Shown here: positions 1 through 7,593 of the stretch, piece after piece
Layout of the letters: the number at the start of each line of letters is the position of its first letter
How positions within the stretch are numbered: position 1 is the stretch's first letter
NCBI GenBank assembly: GCA_001464385.1
Contig: LNFB01000155.1
Location: 1 to 39,934, forward strand
Source of the DNA: Deltaproteobacteria bacterium Ga0077550
GTDB lineage: Bacteria; Myxococcota_A; Polyangia; Nannocystales; Nannocystaceae
Direction of reading: 5' to 3'
DNA length: 39,934 bases
Translations under genes and position numbers: made by a program
Notes under the pieces: model-generated
What the model was told of the DNA's origin: nothing
Databases searched by the model: none
The model's input: only the letters and a program-made list of their open reading frames with translations

Positions 1-200
1 GCGTCGTCGCGACGGATGCCGCGCAGCGCGGTCACCTGGGCGAGCGACACCAGGAGCGGAGGATCGGCGAGGCGATGCTTGAGGTTCGGCAGCAGGTCGG
101 TGCCGCCGGCGACCAGCCGCGCGCCGGGCGTGCCGAGCAGCGCGAGCGCGTCGTCGAGCTCGGTCGGGGTCGCGACGTCGAATGCGGGGAGGCGGAGCAT
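1..200 (-). CDS. FAD-binding subunit of a molybdenum hydroxylase, partial (N-terminal 66 residues)
   Basis: Only the first 66 codons are present; the gene runs off the left edge. The translation begins MLRLPAFDVATPTELDDAL and contains VAGGTDLLPNLK at about residues 30-41. This is the FAD-contacting loop typical of the medium (CoxM/HcrB-like) subunits of xanthine dehydrogenase-family enzymes. Its ATG shares one base with the TGA of the upstream Mo-cofactor gene (TGATG), so the two are probably translationally coupled. By family knowledge it carries electrons between FAD and the [2Fe-2S] subunit. Whether it has the extra [4Fe-4S] insertion specific to 4-hydroxybenzoyl-CoA reductase cannot be seen here. 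Confidence 0.85.
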   Translation of the reverse strand, partial: MLRLPAFDVATPTELDDALALLGTPGARLVAGGTDLLPNLKHRLADPPLLVSLAQVTALRGIRRDD

Positions 201-2578
201 CAGCGGTGGCCCTCCTCGGGCTTGTGCTTGGGCAGGGTGCCTGCGGCCTCGGCCGCGGCGCGGGCCGCCAGCGCGCGGAGCACCCGCGGCGGCGAGAACG
301 GCAGCTCGTCCATGCGCACGCCGACCGCGTCGTAGATCGCGTTGGCGATCGCGGGGATCGACGGGTGCAGCGGCCCCTCGCCGCCCTCCTTCGCGCCGTA
401 GGGCCCGCGATCGTCGGGCGCCTCGACGATGAGGCTGTGCAGCGCAGGCGTGTCGAGGAACGTCGGGATCCGGTAGTCGAGCAGGCTCGGCCCGGTGTGC
501 ACGCCCCAGTGCTTGGGATCGACGATGTGCTGCTCCATCAGCGCCTCGCCGAAGCCCATGTACGCCGAGCCCTCCATCTGGCCCTCGACGATCCGGCGGC
601 TGAGCGCGCGGCCGCAGTCGTGCGCGACCCAGATGTGCTTCACCAGGACGACGCCGGTCTCGGGGTCGACCTCGACCTCGGCGACGTGCGCGGTGAAGCT
701 GTACGCCGGCGACGCGCCGATGGTGCCGCCGCGGTACTCGCCGTGGCGATCCTTGGGCGTGTTGTACGACCCGATCTCGCCGAGCAGGCCGTGATCTTCT
801 TCGGCCCACCAGAACGCCTGGGTCAGCGGGACCCGCTGCTCCGGGTTCTCGCGATCGAGCGCCTGGCGATCGATGAGGACCACGCGCGACGCGGGGATCT
901 CCCAGCGCTTGGCGACCGACTCGCAGACCTTCTTGCGCAATTTCTTGGCCGCCTCGAGACAGGCGTTGCCGACCATCAGCGTGATGCGCGAGCTGTAGGC
1001 GCCCAGATCCACCGGCGTGAGGTCGGTGTCCGCCGCGAGCACGCGGATGTCGACCAGCGGCATGCCGAGCTCCTCGGACACGATGACCGCGAGCATCGTG
1101 CTGCTGCCCTGCCCGATGTCGTTGGCGCCCGAGAACACGCGCGCGCGGCCGCTGCGATCGACGCAGATCTGCACCGCCGCCTGGGGCATCGCGTTGGGAT
1201 AGATCGGATAGTTGGTGCCGCTGATGTACGTGCTGCCGGCGACACCGAGGCCGCGGCCGAACGGCAGCGCGGCCCGGCGCTCGCGCCACTCGCTGGCGGC
1301 CTCGACCCGGCTCAGGCACTCGAGGAAGCCGTTGCTGCCGATCTTGAACGCGTTGAGCGTCTCGCTGTCGGCGCCCAGGTCGTTGCGCCGACGCAGCTCG
1401 ATGGGATCGATGCCGAGCGCCACCGCGGCCTTGTCGAGCTGGACCTCGGTGGCGAATCGCGGCTGCACGCTGCCGTGGCCGCGCTTGGGCCCGCACGCCG
1501 GCTTGTTGGTGTACGCGCGCCGCGAGTGGAACCGGTACGCGCCCATCACGTACGGCGAGCACGCGAGCTGGCCGGAGTAGAACGTCGTGACCAGGCCGAA
1601 GCTCGAGTAGGCGCCGCCGTCGATGGTCGTCTTGGCGTCCATCGCCAGGATCTTGCCGTCCTTGGTGAAGCCGGTCCGGTAGCGCATGCGCATCGGGTGG
1701 CGGCCGCGGTGGGCGTAGAAGACCTCCTCGCGCGTGTAGAGGATCTTCACCGGGCGGCCCGTGATCATCGCCAGCTTCGCGACGCAGAACTCGAGGTCGA
1801 ACGGCTCGCTCTTGCCGCCGAATGCCCCGCCGAGCGGCGGCTGGATCACGCGCAGCTGGTGGGCCGGGATGCCGAGCACCTTCGACAGCTCGCGGTGCAG
1901 GTAGTGCGAGACCTGGGTCGCGGACCACACGGTGACGAGCCCATTGGGCTCGGCCTGGGCCAGCGCGCAGTGGGGCTCGATCGCCGCGTGCGTCGTGCCC
2001 TCGAAGAAGTACTCGCCCTCGATGACCAGATCGGCCTTCGCGATCTGCCCGTCGATGTCGCCGAACTCGAGCAGCACCTCCTTCGAGAGGTTGCCGTGCT
2101 TGGCGTAGGGGTTGATCGGGTTGGAGTCGGACTCGGCGAGGGCCTGCTCGGGATCGTAGATCGGCGTGAGCACCTCGTACTGCACGTCGATGGCGGCGAG
2201 CGCCGCGATGGCGGTGTCCTCGTCGATCGCGGCCACGGCCGCGACGCCGTCACCGACGTAGAGCACCTTGTCGACCGCCAGCGCGGTCTCGTCGGGCGTC
2301 CACGGGATGATGCCGTAGGGCGTCGGGAAGTCCTTGCCGGTGACGACGGCGAAGACGCCCGGCATCGCGAGCGCCCGGCTCGCGTCGATGGAGATGATCC
2401 GCGCATGGGCGTGGGGGCTGCGCTTGATCTTGCCGTGGAGCATGCCCGGTAGGGTCAGATCGTCGGTGTAGCGCAGCACGCCGCGCATGCGCTCCATCGC
2501 GTCGACCTTCCGGTGGACGCGGCCGATCTGCCACGTCGTGCTCGCGAGCTGCGGAACCGGCTTCACGTCGTCGGGCAT
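200..2578 (-). CDS. Molybdopterin-binding large subunit, 4-hydroxybenzoyl-CoA reductase-like
   Basis: A 792-residue protein of the xanthine dehydrogenase/aldehyde oxidase large-subunit family. Visible signatures include RSPHAHARI near the N-terminus, the Mo-cofactor loop PPLGGAFGGKSEPFDLEF, YTNKPACGPKRGHGSVQPR, GANDIGQGSSTM, YSSRITLMVGNA and the C-terminal GPYGAKEGGEGPLHPSIPA, which keeps the catalytic Glu of the GxKExxEG motif. Several of these match HcrA of Thauera-type 4-hydroxybenzoyl-CoA reductases (from memory) better than purine oxidases, so reductive dehydroxylation or a related hydroxylation of an aromatic CoA ester is the likely reaction. The start is the ATG of MPDDVKPVPQLAS; the frame stays open for 40 more codons upstream, but these are low-complexity and overlap the divergent upstream region. 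The substrate is inferred, not shown. Confidence 0.85.
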   Translation of the reverse strand: MPDDVKPVPQLASTTWQIGRVHRKVDAMERMRGVLRYTDDLTLPGMLHGKIKRSPHAHARIISIDASRALAMPGVFAVVTGKDFPTPYGIIPWTPDETALAVDKVLYVGDGVAAVAAIDEDTAIAALAAIDVQYEVLTPIYDPEQALAESDSNPINPYAKHGNLSKEVLLEFGDIDGQIAKADLVIEGEYFFEGTTHAAIEPHCALAQAEPNGLVTVWSATQVSHYLHRELSKVLGIPAHQLRVIQPPLGGAFGGKSEPFDLEFCVAKLAMITGRPVKILYTREEVFYAHRGRHPMRMRYRTGFTKDGKILAMDAKTTIDGGAYSSFGLVTTFYSGQLACSPYVMGAYRFHSRRAYTNKPACGPKRGHGSVQPRFATEVQLDKAAVALGIDPIELRRRNDLGADSETLNAFKIGSNGFLECLSRVEAASEWRERRAALPFGRGLGVAGSTYISGTNYPIYPNAMPQAAVQICVDRSGRARVFSGANDIGQGSSTMLAVIVSEELGMPLVDIRVLAADTDLTPVDLGAYSSRITLMVGNACLEAAKKLRKKVCESVAKRWEIPASRVVLIDRQALDRENPEQRVPLTQAFWWAEEDHGLLGEIGSYNTPKDRHGEYRGGTIGASPAYSFTAHVAEVEVDPETGVVLVKHIWVAHDCGRALSRRIVEGQMEGSAYMGFGEALMEQHIVDPKHWGVHTGPSLLDYRIPTFLDTPALHSLIVEAPDDRGPYGAKEGGEGPLHPSIPAIANAIYDAVGVRMDELPFSPPRVLRALAARAAAEAAGTLPKHKPEEGHR

Positions 2579-2762
2579 GACTGGCCGGCAGGTTAGTACG
2601 GGCGCGGGCGGACACACCACGGGGGGCCGGTGCGTCGACGCACGACGCCCGCGAACGGGCGCATCGCGGGCGCTCGGGGACATGTCTGCACGGGGCAACG
2701 ATCTTCGCCGGAGCCCGGATTCGCGGTGGCCGCCGCGATGCGTCCAGCTACGTTGGACTCCG

Positions 2763-3674
2763 ATGTACCGCCTCCGACGCGCCGCCGCGCTCCCCCTGCT
2801 CCTCGCGGGCTGCTACTCGCCGAACACCCCGATCGTCGTCGACGGCGCGGAGTCGCCGACGACCGGTGGCGTGGGGACCACCGGCGCAGACAGCACGGGC
2901 GCGAGCGATCCGTCGACCACGGCCCCCGCGTCCTCGGAGGGCGGGCCGGGCGACTCATCGGGCGCGTCCTCGATCTCGGGCACCGAGGCCAGCTCGAGCG
3001 ACGGCGGCCCGACCGACACCGGGGCCGCCGAGTCCTCGAGCACGACGGGCGAGCCGGCCGACTGCGTCGGCGTCGCGGGGCGCACGGTGTGGATCAACTT
3101 CGACGGCGGGACGCTCGAGCAGGGTGTGGTCGACAACGGGCCGGGCTGGGTCACGGAGAATGAACTCGCCGCGGGGGATTGGCCGCCCTACGACGACGCG
3201 GCGGAGGGTGACGCGGACGAGATCATGGCGTTGCTGCACGAGCAGTGGAATCCGTTCGACATCTGTCTGACCCGCGAGCAACCGGAGGTAGCCGACTTCG
3301 AGCTGGTACTTGTGTCGTCGACCACGTTCCTGAACAACCCCGACTACCCGGGGCCTGGTTCTGCGCCGGACTGCGGCGACATACACGTGAACAACGTCAT
3401 CGTCCGCACCATGCCGCCAGAGGCGAACCTCCCGACTGCGACCAAGGTGATCTCGATCAGCAGCGCACTCGGTCGTTCGTTCGGTCTCGAGGCCGTCAAT
3501 GCACCAGAGGACCTGATGAACTACGCGGCCGGCGGCACCTTGAACGGAGCCTCGTTCACCGACGCCTGCACACCCATCTACTACCCGCCGCAGGACTGCG
3601 CTGAATCGCCGGGATGCGATACCGACGAGCAGAACTCGTACGCAGTCCTGATGCAGGTCCTCGGCCCGGCGTGA
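2763..3674 (+). CDS. Lipoprotein with Ser/Thr-rich linker and degenerate matrixin-like domain
   Basis: 303 residues starting MYRLRRAAALPLLLAGCYS, a clear lipoprotein signal with lipobox LAGC. Residues about 25-100 are a Ser/Thr/Gly/Asp linker. The folded part starts at CVGVAGRTVWINFDGG and ends at NSYAVLMQVLGPA. Near the C-terminus SALGRSFGLEAVNAPEDLMNY sits where metzincins have HExxHxxGLxH followed by a Met-turn (DLMNY/DIMN). Here the three His and the Glu read Ser, Arg, Ala and Ala, so no zinc site is expected. The gene is divergent from the molybdenum-hydroxylase large subunit and only 3 bp from its convergent neighbour. The matrixin relationship is my own pattern alignment; the lipoprotein call is firm. 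Confidence 0.8.
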   Translation: MYRLRRAAALPLLLAGCYSPNTPIVVDGAESPTTGGVGTTGADSTGASDPSTTAPASSEGGPGDSSGASSISGTEASSSDGGPTDTGAAESSSTTGEPADCVGVAGRTVWINFDGGTLEQGVVDNGPGWVTENELAAGDWPPYDDAAEGDADEIMALLHEQWNPFDICLTREQPEVADFELVLVSSTTFLNNPDYPGPGSAPDCGDIHVNNVIVRTMPPEANLPTATKVISISSALGRSFGLEAVNAPEDLMNYAAGGTLNGASFTDACTPIYYPPQDCAESPGCDTDEQNSYAVLMQVLGPA

Positions 3675-3677
3675 CGC

Positions 3678-4175
3678 CTATCCGGGGAGGCACTCGCTGC
3701 CGAGGTTCATCACCTTGCCCTGGATCTCCTGGCAGGAGTACCCCTCGACGCACTGGCAGTCCTCCTCGCACACGATGCGGCAGTTCCCGCCCTGCACGAT
3801 GCCTCCCGCGTCGATGCAGGTGTACGCGTCGGGACAGTCGACGTCGTTGTCACACGCCTGCCCGACCGCGCTCACGTCCTCGGTGACGAGCTGGCACGCG
3901 GCGCCCGTGCTCGAGTCGCCGCTGCTGCTCTCGTCGGCACCCGTGCTGCTCGAGCCCGTCGACCCATCCGCGCCCGTGCTGCTGCTCTCCGCGGTCGTCG
4001 TCGCGGTCGGATCCTCCGCGGTCGGGTCCGTCGTCGGGCTGCCGGAGCTCCCGTCGGTGGTCGGATCGGTCGCGGTCACGGTGGTCTCCGTGCCGGTGCC
4101 GGTGGTGTCGTCGCCGCCGCAGGCGGCCGTGATGAGGAGCAGCGCGACGATGCAAGGTGAGGTCAATCGGGTCAT
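3678..4175 (-). CDS. Cys-rich secreted lipoprotein with Ser/Thr-rich linker
   Basis: 165 residues. The signal MTRLTSPCIVALLLITAACGGDD has a lipobox (TAAC) and is followed by about 70 residues of Thr/Ser/Gly/Asp linker with repeats of the SSSTGAD type. The last 70 residues hold about ten Cys (ACQLV, GQACDNDVDCPDAYTCID, NCRIVCEEDCQCVEGYSC, SECLPG), a small disulfide-rich domain like those displayed on myxobacterial surfaces. No enzymatic motif is visible. It lies on the same strand as the flanking molybdenum-hydroxylase genes but looks unrelated in function. Confidence 0.8.
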   Translation of the reverse strand: MTRLTSPCIVALLLITAACGGDDTTGTGTETTVTATDPTTDGSSGSPTTDPTAEDPTATTTAESSSTGADGSTGSSSTGADESSSGDSSTGAACQLVTEDVSAVGQACDNDVDCPDAYTCIDAGGIVQGGNCRIVCEEDCQCVEGYSCQEIQGKVMNLGSECLPG

Positions 4176-4244
4176 GCCCCGACCATACGTCGCACCACCT
4201 GGCGCGTCACCAGGCGCGTGGCTCGCCGCGGCGACGCGCCGTAC

Positions 4245-4748
4245 TCACTCGGCGGCGCCGGCGAACATCGTGCGGCTGGCGTCGATCACCGCGTCGATGA
4301 TCTTCGTGTAGCCGGTGCAGCGGCACAGGTTGCCGGCGAGCGCCTCGCGGACCTCGGTGTCCGTCACCGGGCGCGCCGCGCGACGCAGCAGGGCCTCGGC
4401 GCTCAGCAGGATCCCGGGCGTGCAGAAGCCACACTGCGCGGCGTCGTGGCGATCGAACGCGTCCTGCAGCGGGTGACATCCGCCGGCGCACTGGCCGAGG
4501 CCCTCGACGGTCGTCACGCGACGCCCGGCGACCGCGGTCGCGAGCGTCAGGCACGACAGCTGCGGCGTGCCGTCGATCTGCACCGTGCACGCGCCGCAGT
4601 CGCCCTTGTCGCAGCCCTGCTTGCTGCCGATGAGATCGAGCTGGTAGCGCAGGACCTCGAGCAGGGTGCGGTGGGGCTCCACCGCGATCGCGTGCTCGCG
4701 GTCGTTCACCGTGAGCCGGACCAGCGCAGCGCGGACGGTGCCGTTCAT
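4245..4748 (-). CDS. [2Fe-2S] subunit of a molybdenum hydroxylase (HcrC/CoxS-like)
   Basis: 167 residues, the usual length of this family. The N-terminal plant-type ferredoxin domain has C46-x4-C51-x2-C54 (GCDKGDCGACTV) and C66. The C-terminal four-helix domain has QCGFCTPG (C106, C109) and LCRCTGY (C142, C144). All eight Cys for the two [2Fe-2S] clusters are present. It should pass electrons between the Mo cofactor and FAD. Start is the ATG of MNGTVRAALVRLTVNDREH; open frame upstream of this is not family-like. Its partner subunits lie about 1.7 kb downstream on the same strand, separated by two lipoprotein genes, whereas such subunits are usually adjacent. Confidence 0.92.
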   Translation of the reverse strand: MNGTVRAALVRLTVNDREHAIAVEPHRTLLEVLRYQLDLIGSKQGCDKGDCGACTVQIDGTPQLSCLTLATAVAGRRVTTVEGLGQCAGGCHPLQDAFDRHDAAQCGFCTPGILLSAEALLRRAARPVTDTEVREALAGNLCRCTGYTKIIDAVIDASRTMFAGAAE

Positions 4749-4910
4749 CCCCCGCAGTGTCCACAGCCCGGCGCCGCCGTGCAACCTCGGGCGGCCGAGG
4801 CCCGGGCCGCGCGCGCGTGAGCCTGACGACACGGCCCCGCAGGCGACGCCGGACGCCGCCCCGCGCCCCGGCGGTTCCGTCCGTCGCGAAAGGATGCTAG
4901 CCGATCGGTC

Positions 4911-5360
4911 GTGGGCGACACACCCGAGGGCAGCAGCCGCGCGAGCTGGGACGAGTACTTCATGAACATCGCGCGCGTCATCGCGACGCGGGCGACGTGC
5001 GCGCGCAAGCACGTCGGCGCCGTCATCGTCCGGGATCGCACCATCCTGTCGACCGGCTACAACGGGTCCATCCGTGGCACCCCGCACTGCGACGACGCGG
5101 GCCACATGATGGAGGACGGCCACTGCGTGCGGACGATCCACGCCGAGATCAACGCCGTCATCCAGGCGGCGAAGAACGGCACCTCGATCGACGGCGGCGC
5201 GATCTACGTCACCGCATCGCCGTGCTGGAACTGCTTCAAGGCGATCGCCAACGCCGGGATCCGGCGGGTGGTGTTCGGCGAGTTCTACCGCGACGATCGG
5301 ATCTTCCAGGTCGCGGAGACCCTGGGGATCGAGCTCGTCGATTTGTCAGGTCGCGGATGA
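4911..5360 (+). CDS. Deoxycytidylate (dCMP) deaminase family protein
   Basis: 149 residues, typical for the ComEB/dCMP deaminase family, which converts dCMP to dUMP for thymidylate synthesis. The catalytic zinc site is complete: HAE in TIHAEINAV and PCxxC in SPCWNCFKAIANAGI. The second zinc-binding set of this family is also recognisable (RATCARKHVGAVIV and CDDAGHMMEDGHCVRTIH). The start is GTG; the internal ATG at residue 18 would remove WDEYFM, which belongs to the family core. The stop overlaps the ATG of the next gene by 4 bp (ATGA), suggesting coupled translation. Confidence 0.92.
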   Translation: MGDTPEGSSRASWDEYFMNIARVIATRATCARKHVGAVIVRDRTILSTGYNGSIRGTPHCDDAGHMMEDGHCVRTIHAEINAVIQAAKNGTSIDGGAIYVTASPCWNCFKAIANAGIRRVVFGEFYRDDRIFQVAETLGIELVDLSGRG

Positions 5361-6535
5361 GCGGGGGCGGGTCGCGGACGAGCAGCGCGCGGCCGCGTCG
5401 CTTGCTGCTCGCGCTGGCGTGCGGCCTCTCGGGCTGCGCGCTCGGGCACGGCGAGTTCCGCCGCGGCGCGCCGCCGCCGCCCGGGGACACCGTCGCGATC
5501 GTCGTGCTCGGGGGCGCCGGTGCGCATGGCCCCGCCGCGGGCCCGACCTCCGCGCGCGTGACCGAAGTCATCGATGCGGCGCGCACCGCCGAGCGCGACG
5601 CGATCGTGCTGTTGCCCGGGGACTACGCGCCGCATCGCCGGGCCCGCCGCCGCGGCGCTCGGGCGGATCGCGGCGCCGCGGCGCCCGTCGTCGATGCGGC
5701 GATCGCCGCGACCCCGCGCGTCGGCACCCGCTTCGCACTGCCGGGCTGGGCCGAGCGCGGGCACGACCGCGGCAAGATCGCCCCCACCGCGTCGTCGGTG
5801 GTCCGCGTCGGCGCCGACGGGCGCGGGACCACGATCTCCCGCTGCGACGCCGCAGGTTGTCGGATCGACGCCGACGCGCCGCCGGGCCTGGTCGATCTGG
5901 TGCTGCTCGACCTCGAGCCGTGGCGGGTGCCGGGCAAGGACGACACCGCGGTGCGCCGCATCGACGCCCTGCTCGATGCCGTCGCCGGGATGCCCGACGC
6001 CGTGCCCCGCGTGCTCGTGGTGTCGATGCCGATCGAGGGCGCGTTCGAGGCCGGCCAGGGCGCGCAGTTCGGCCCCGCGGCGACCTTCCACGCGCTGCCG
6101 CCCAGCGTACAGCGCCACCTCGCCGCGGGCGTGTTCGTCGGCGTCATCGCGGGCGGCGAGCGCTCGCTGCACCTCACCGCGGATCTCACCGAGGCGATCC
6201 AGCGCAGCGATCGGGTGTGGCTGCGCGCGCCGGTGTGGCAGGTCGTCAGCGGCAACGCGAACAACCCCACCGCGGGCCGCGTGCTGCGACGCTCGGTGTG
6301 GAACGGCGGCGTCGCCCTGCGACCCGAGCGATCGACCTTCCGTCCCGGCTTCGCGGTGGTCCGCGTCGACGGGACGACGGCGACGATCGATCTGCTCGCG
6401 CGCCGCCGCGGCCACTGGGAGTCCGCCCGTGTCGCGCTGCCGCTGCGGCCGGCGCCCGCGCCCGCACGGGGCCCGACGCGCGCGTTGGACTTCTGCCCGC
6501 GCTGCCAGGACAAGCCCGCTGGCGAGCGCCCCTGA
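5357..6535 (+). CDS. Putative lipoprotein resembling a metallophosphoesterase without metal ligands
   Basis: 392 residues; the N-terminus MSGGGSRTSSARPRRLLLAL leads to a lipobox ending LSGCALG. What follows has the segment order of calcineurin-like phosphoesterases: DTVAIVVLGGAGAHG (usually LGDxG), AIVLLPGDYAPHR (usually LLGDNxY), VDLVLLDLEPWR, VLVVSMPIEG (usually VSHHPL), GVIAGGERSLHL (usually AGHxHSLQ) and WQVVSGNANN (usually VSGAGSK), ending PGFAVVRVDG. Most expected metal-binding Asp and His are replaced. Catalysis is therefore unlikely and this may be a pseudo-phosphoesterase. The family assignment rests on motif order only. The ATG overlaps the stop of the dCMP deaminase gene by 4 bp. 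Confidence 0.75.
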   Translation: MSGGGSRTSSARPRRLLLALACGLSGCALGHGEFRRGAPPPPGDTVAIVVLGGAGAHGPAAGPTSARVTEVIDAARTAERDAIVLLPGDYAPHRRARRRGARADRGAAAPVVDAAIAATPRVGTRFALPGWAERGHDRGKIAPTASSVVRVGADGRGTTISRCDAAGCRIDADAPPGLVDLVLLDLEPWRVPGKDDTAVRRIDALLDAVAGMPDAVPRVLVVSMPIEGAFEAGQGAQFGPAATFHALPPSVQRHLAAGVFVGVIAGGERSLHLTADLTEAIQRSDRVWLRAPVWQVVSGNANNPTAGRVLRRSVWNGGVALRPERSTFRPGFAVVRVDGTTATIDLLARRRGHWESARVALPLRPAPAPARGPTRALDFCPRCQDKPAGERP

Positions 6536-6574
6536 CGACGCGCGCCGACCCCGGCCTGTCGACCCCTTCGAACG

Positions 6575-7399
6575 TCAGCCCGTCTCGCGCAGCACCGTGG
6601 TCGTCACGGTGCAGTTGCGCCCCGCCTGCTTCGCCGCGAGCAGGCACGCGTCGGCCTGCTCGATGAGCACCGCGGCGCCGTGGGGCCCCGGTCCGAGCCC
6701 GTCGAGGTCGGCGATGCCGATGGTCATCGTGGTGCCGCGGGCCCGTGGATCGCTGGCGAAGGCCACCCGGAGGCGGTCGGCGATCTGGGCCGCCACCGCG
6801 GTGCCCACCTGCGGCAGCACGATGAGGAACTCGTCACCACCCCAGCGGCACACGCGATCGGTGGGCCGCAGGTGCGCCCGGAAGCACGCCGCCGCGCACT
6901 GCAGGACGTCGTCGCCTGCCGGGTGGCCGAGGGTGTCGTTGACGCGCTTGAAGTGATCGAGGTCGACCATCATCACGGCGATCGCCTCGTCGGTGTGCAT
7001 CGCGCTGAGGTACGCGCCATCCAACCACTCGGCGAGGGCATGGCGGTTGGCCAGGCCGGTCAACGCGTCGCGCCGCGCCATCGTGCGCTCGGCGTCGAGC
7101 TGCACGAGCCGCGCCCACGCGCGACGGGCCACGGCGACCAGGTCGAGGAGCTGCTGCCGCCAGATCGCGAGATCCTCGGCGGACCCAACGAGGATCTCGA
7201 GCCGCACCGGCGGGGCGTCCGGGCCTGAGAGGCGCAGCGGCAGCGTCGCCGTCGGCGTCCCGTCGTCGACCGAGCCGGACTCGCACCACACGCGTGTACC
7301 GTCGAGGACGCGCGCACACGTGGCTCCGAACGCGGCGACCATCTCTTCGGTGCACACCTGCGCGAGCGCCTCGTGATCCGGCGCGTCGATCACCCGCAT
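6575..7399 (-). CDS. GGDEF-domain diguanylate cyclase
   Basis: With the ATG of MRVIDAPDHEALAQV the product is 274 residues. The N-terminal ~100 residues look like a small sensory domain (EEMVAAFGATCARVLDGTRVW onward), followed by a helical linker and a GGDEF domain beginning RDALTGLANRHAL. The active site RWGGDEF (GGDEF at residues 187-191) is intact. The product-inhibition I-site RPTD (178-181) sits exactly five residues before it. It should make cyclic di-GMP and be feedback-inhibited. The frame stays open upstream and a TTG at 7441 is an alternative start. No membrane segment is seen, so it is probably cytoplasmic. It is divergent from the glycosyltransferase operon. Confidence 0.9.
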   Translation of the reverse strand: MRVIDAPDHEALAQVCTEEMVAAFGATCARVLDGTRVWCESGSVDDGTPTATLPLRLSGPDAPPVRLEILVGSAEDLAIWRQQLLDLVAVARRAWARLVQLDAERTMARRDALTGLANRHALAEWLDGAYLSAMHTDEAIAVMMVDLDHFKRVNDTLGHPAGDDVLQCAAACFRAHLRPTDRVCRWGGDEFLIVLPQVGTAVAAQIADRLRVAFASDPRARGTTMTIGIADLDGLGPGPHGAAVLIEQADACLLAAKQAGRNCTVTTTVLRETG

Positions 7400-7593
7400 C
7401 GCGAAGCGAACGACGGGCGGCGTGGCATCTTGGAGGGACAAGGTCGACCCACGGCATCGCCCAACGCTCGCCGCCCTGAAGGCGCCGCTGCGCCGCCGGC
7501 CGGCCGTAGGCGAACCGGTCCTCACGTCGGGCGGTCCCCAAACGGACCCGTGCCGCGCTTGCCCGCGTCGGCGGCCGGTCGAACAAGGCAACG

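Noticed and set aside
182..2452. Long plus-strand open frame (756 codons) opposite the molybdenum-hydroxylase large subunit
   Set aside because: Arg/Ala/Asp/His-rich translation without any family motif; a GC-bias shadow of the real minus-strand gene.
7400..7591. N-terminal extension of the GGDEF protein to 7591
   Set aside because: The extra 64 residues are Arg/Gly/Pro-rich and overlap the divergent promoter region; an ATG at 7399 fits the domain start better.
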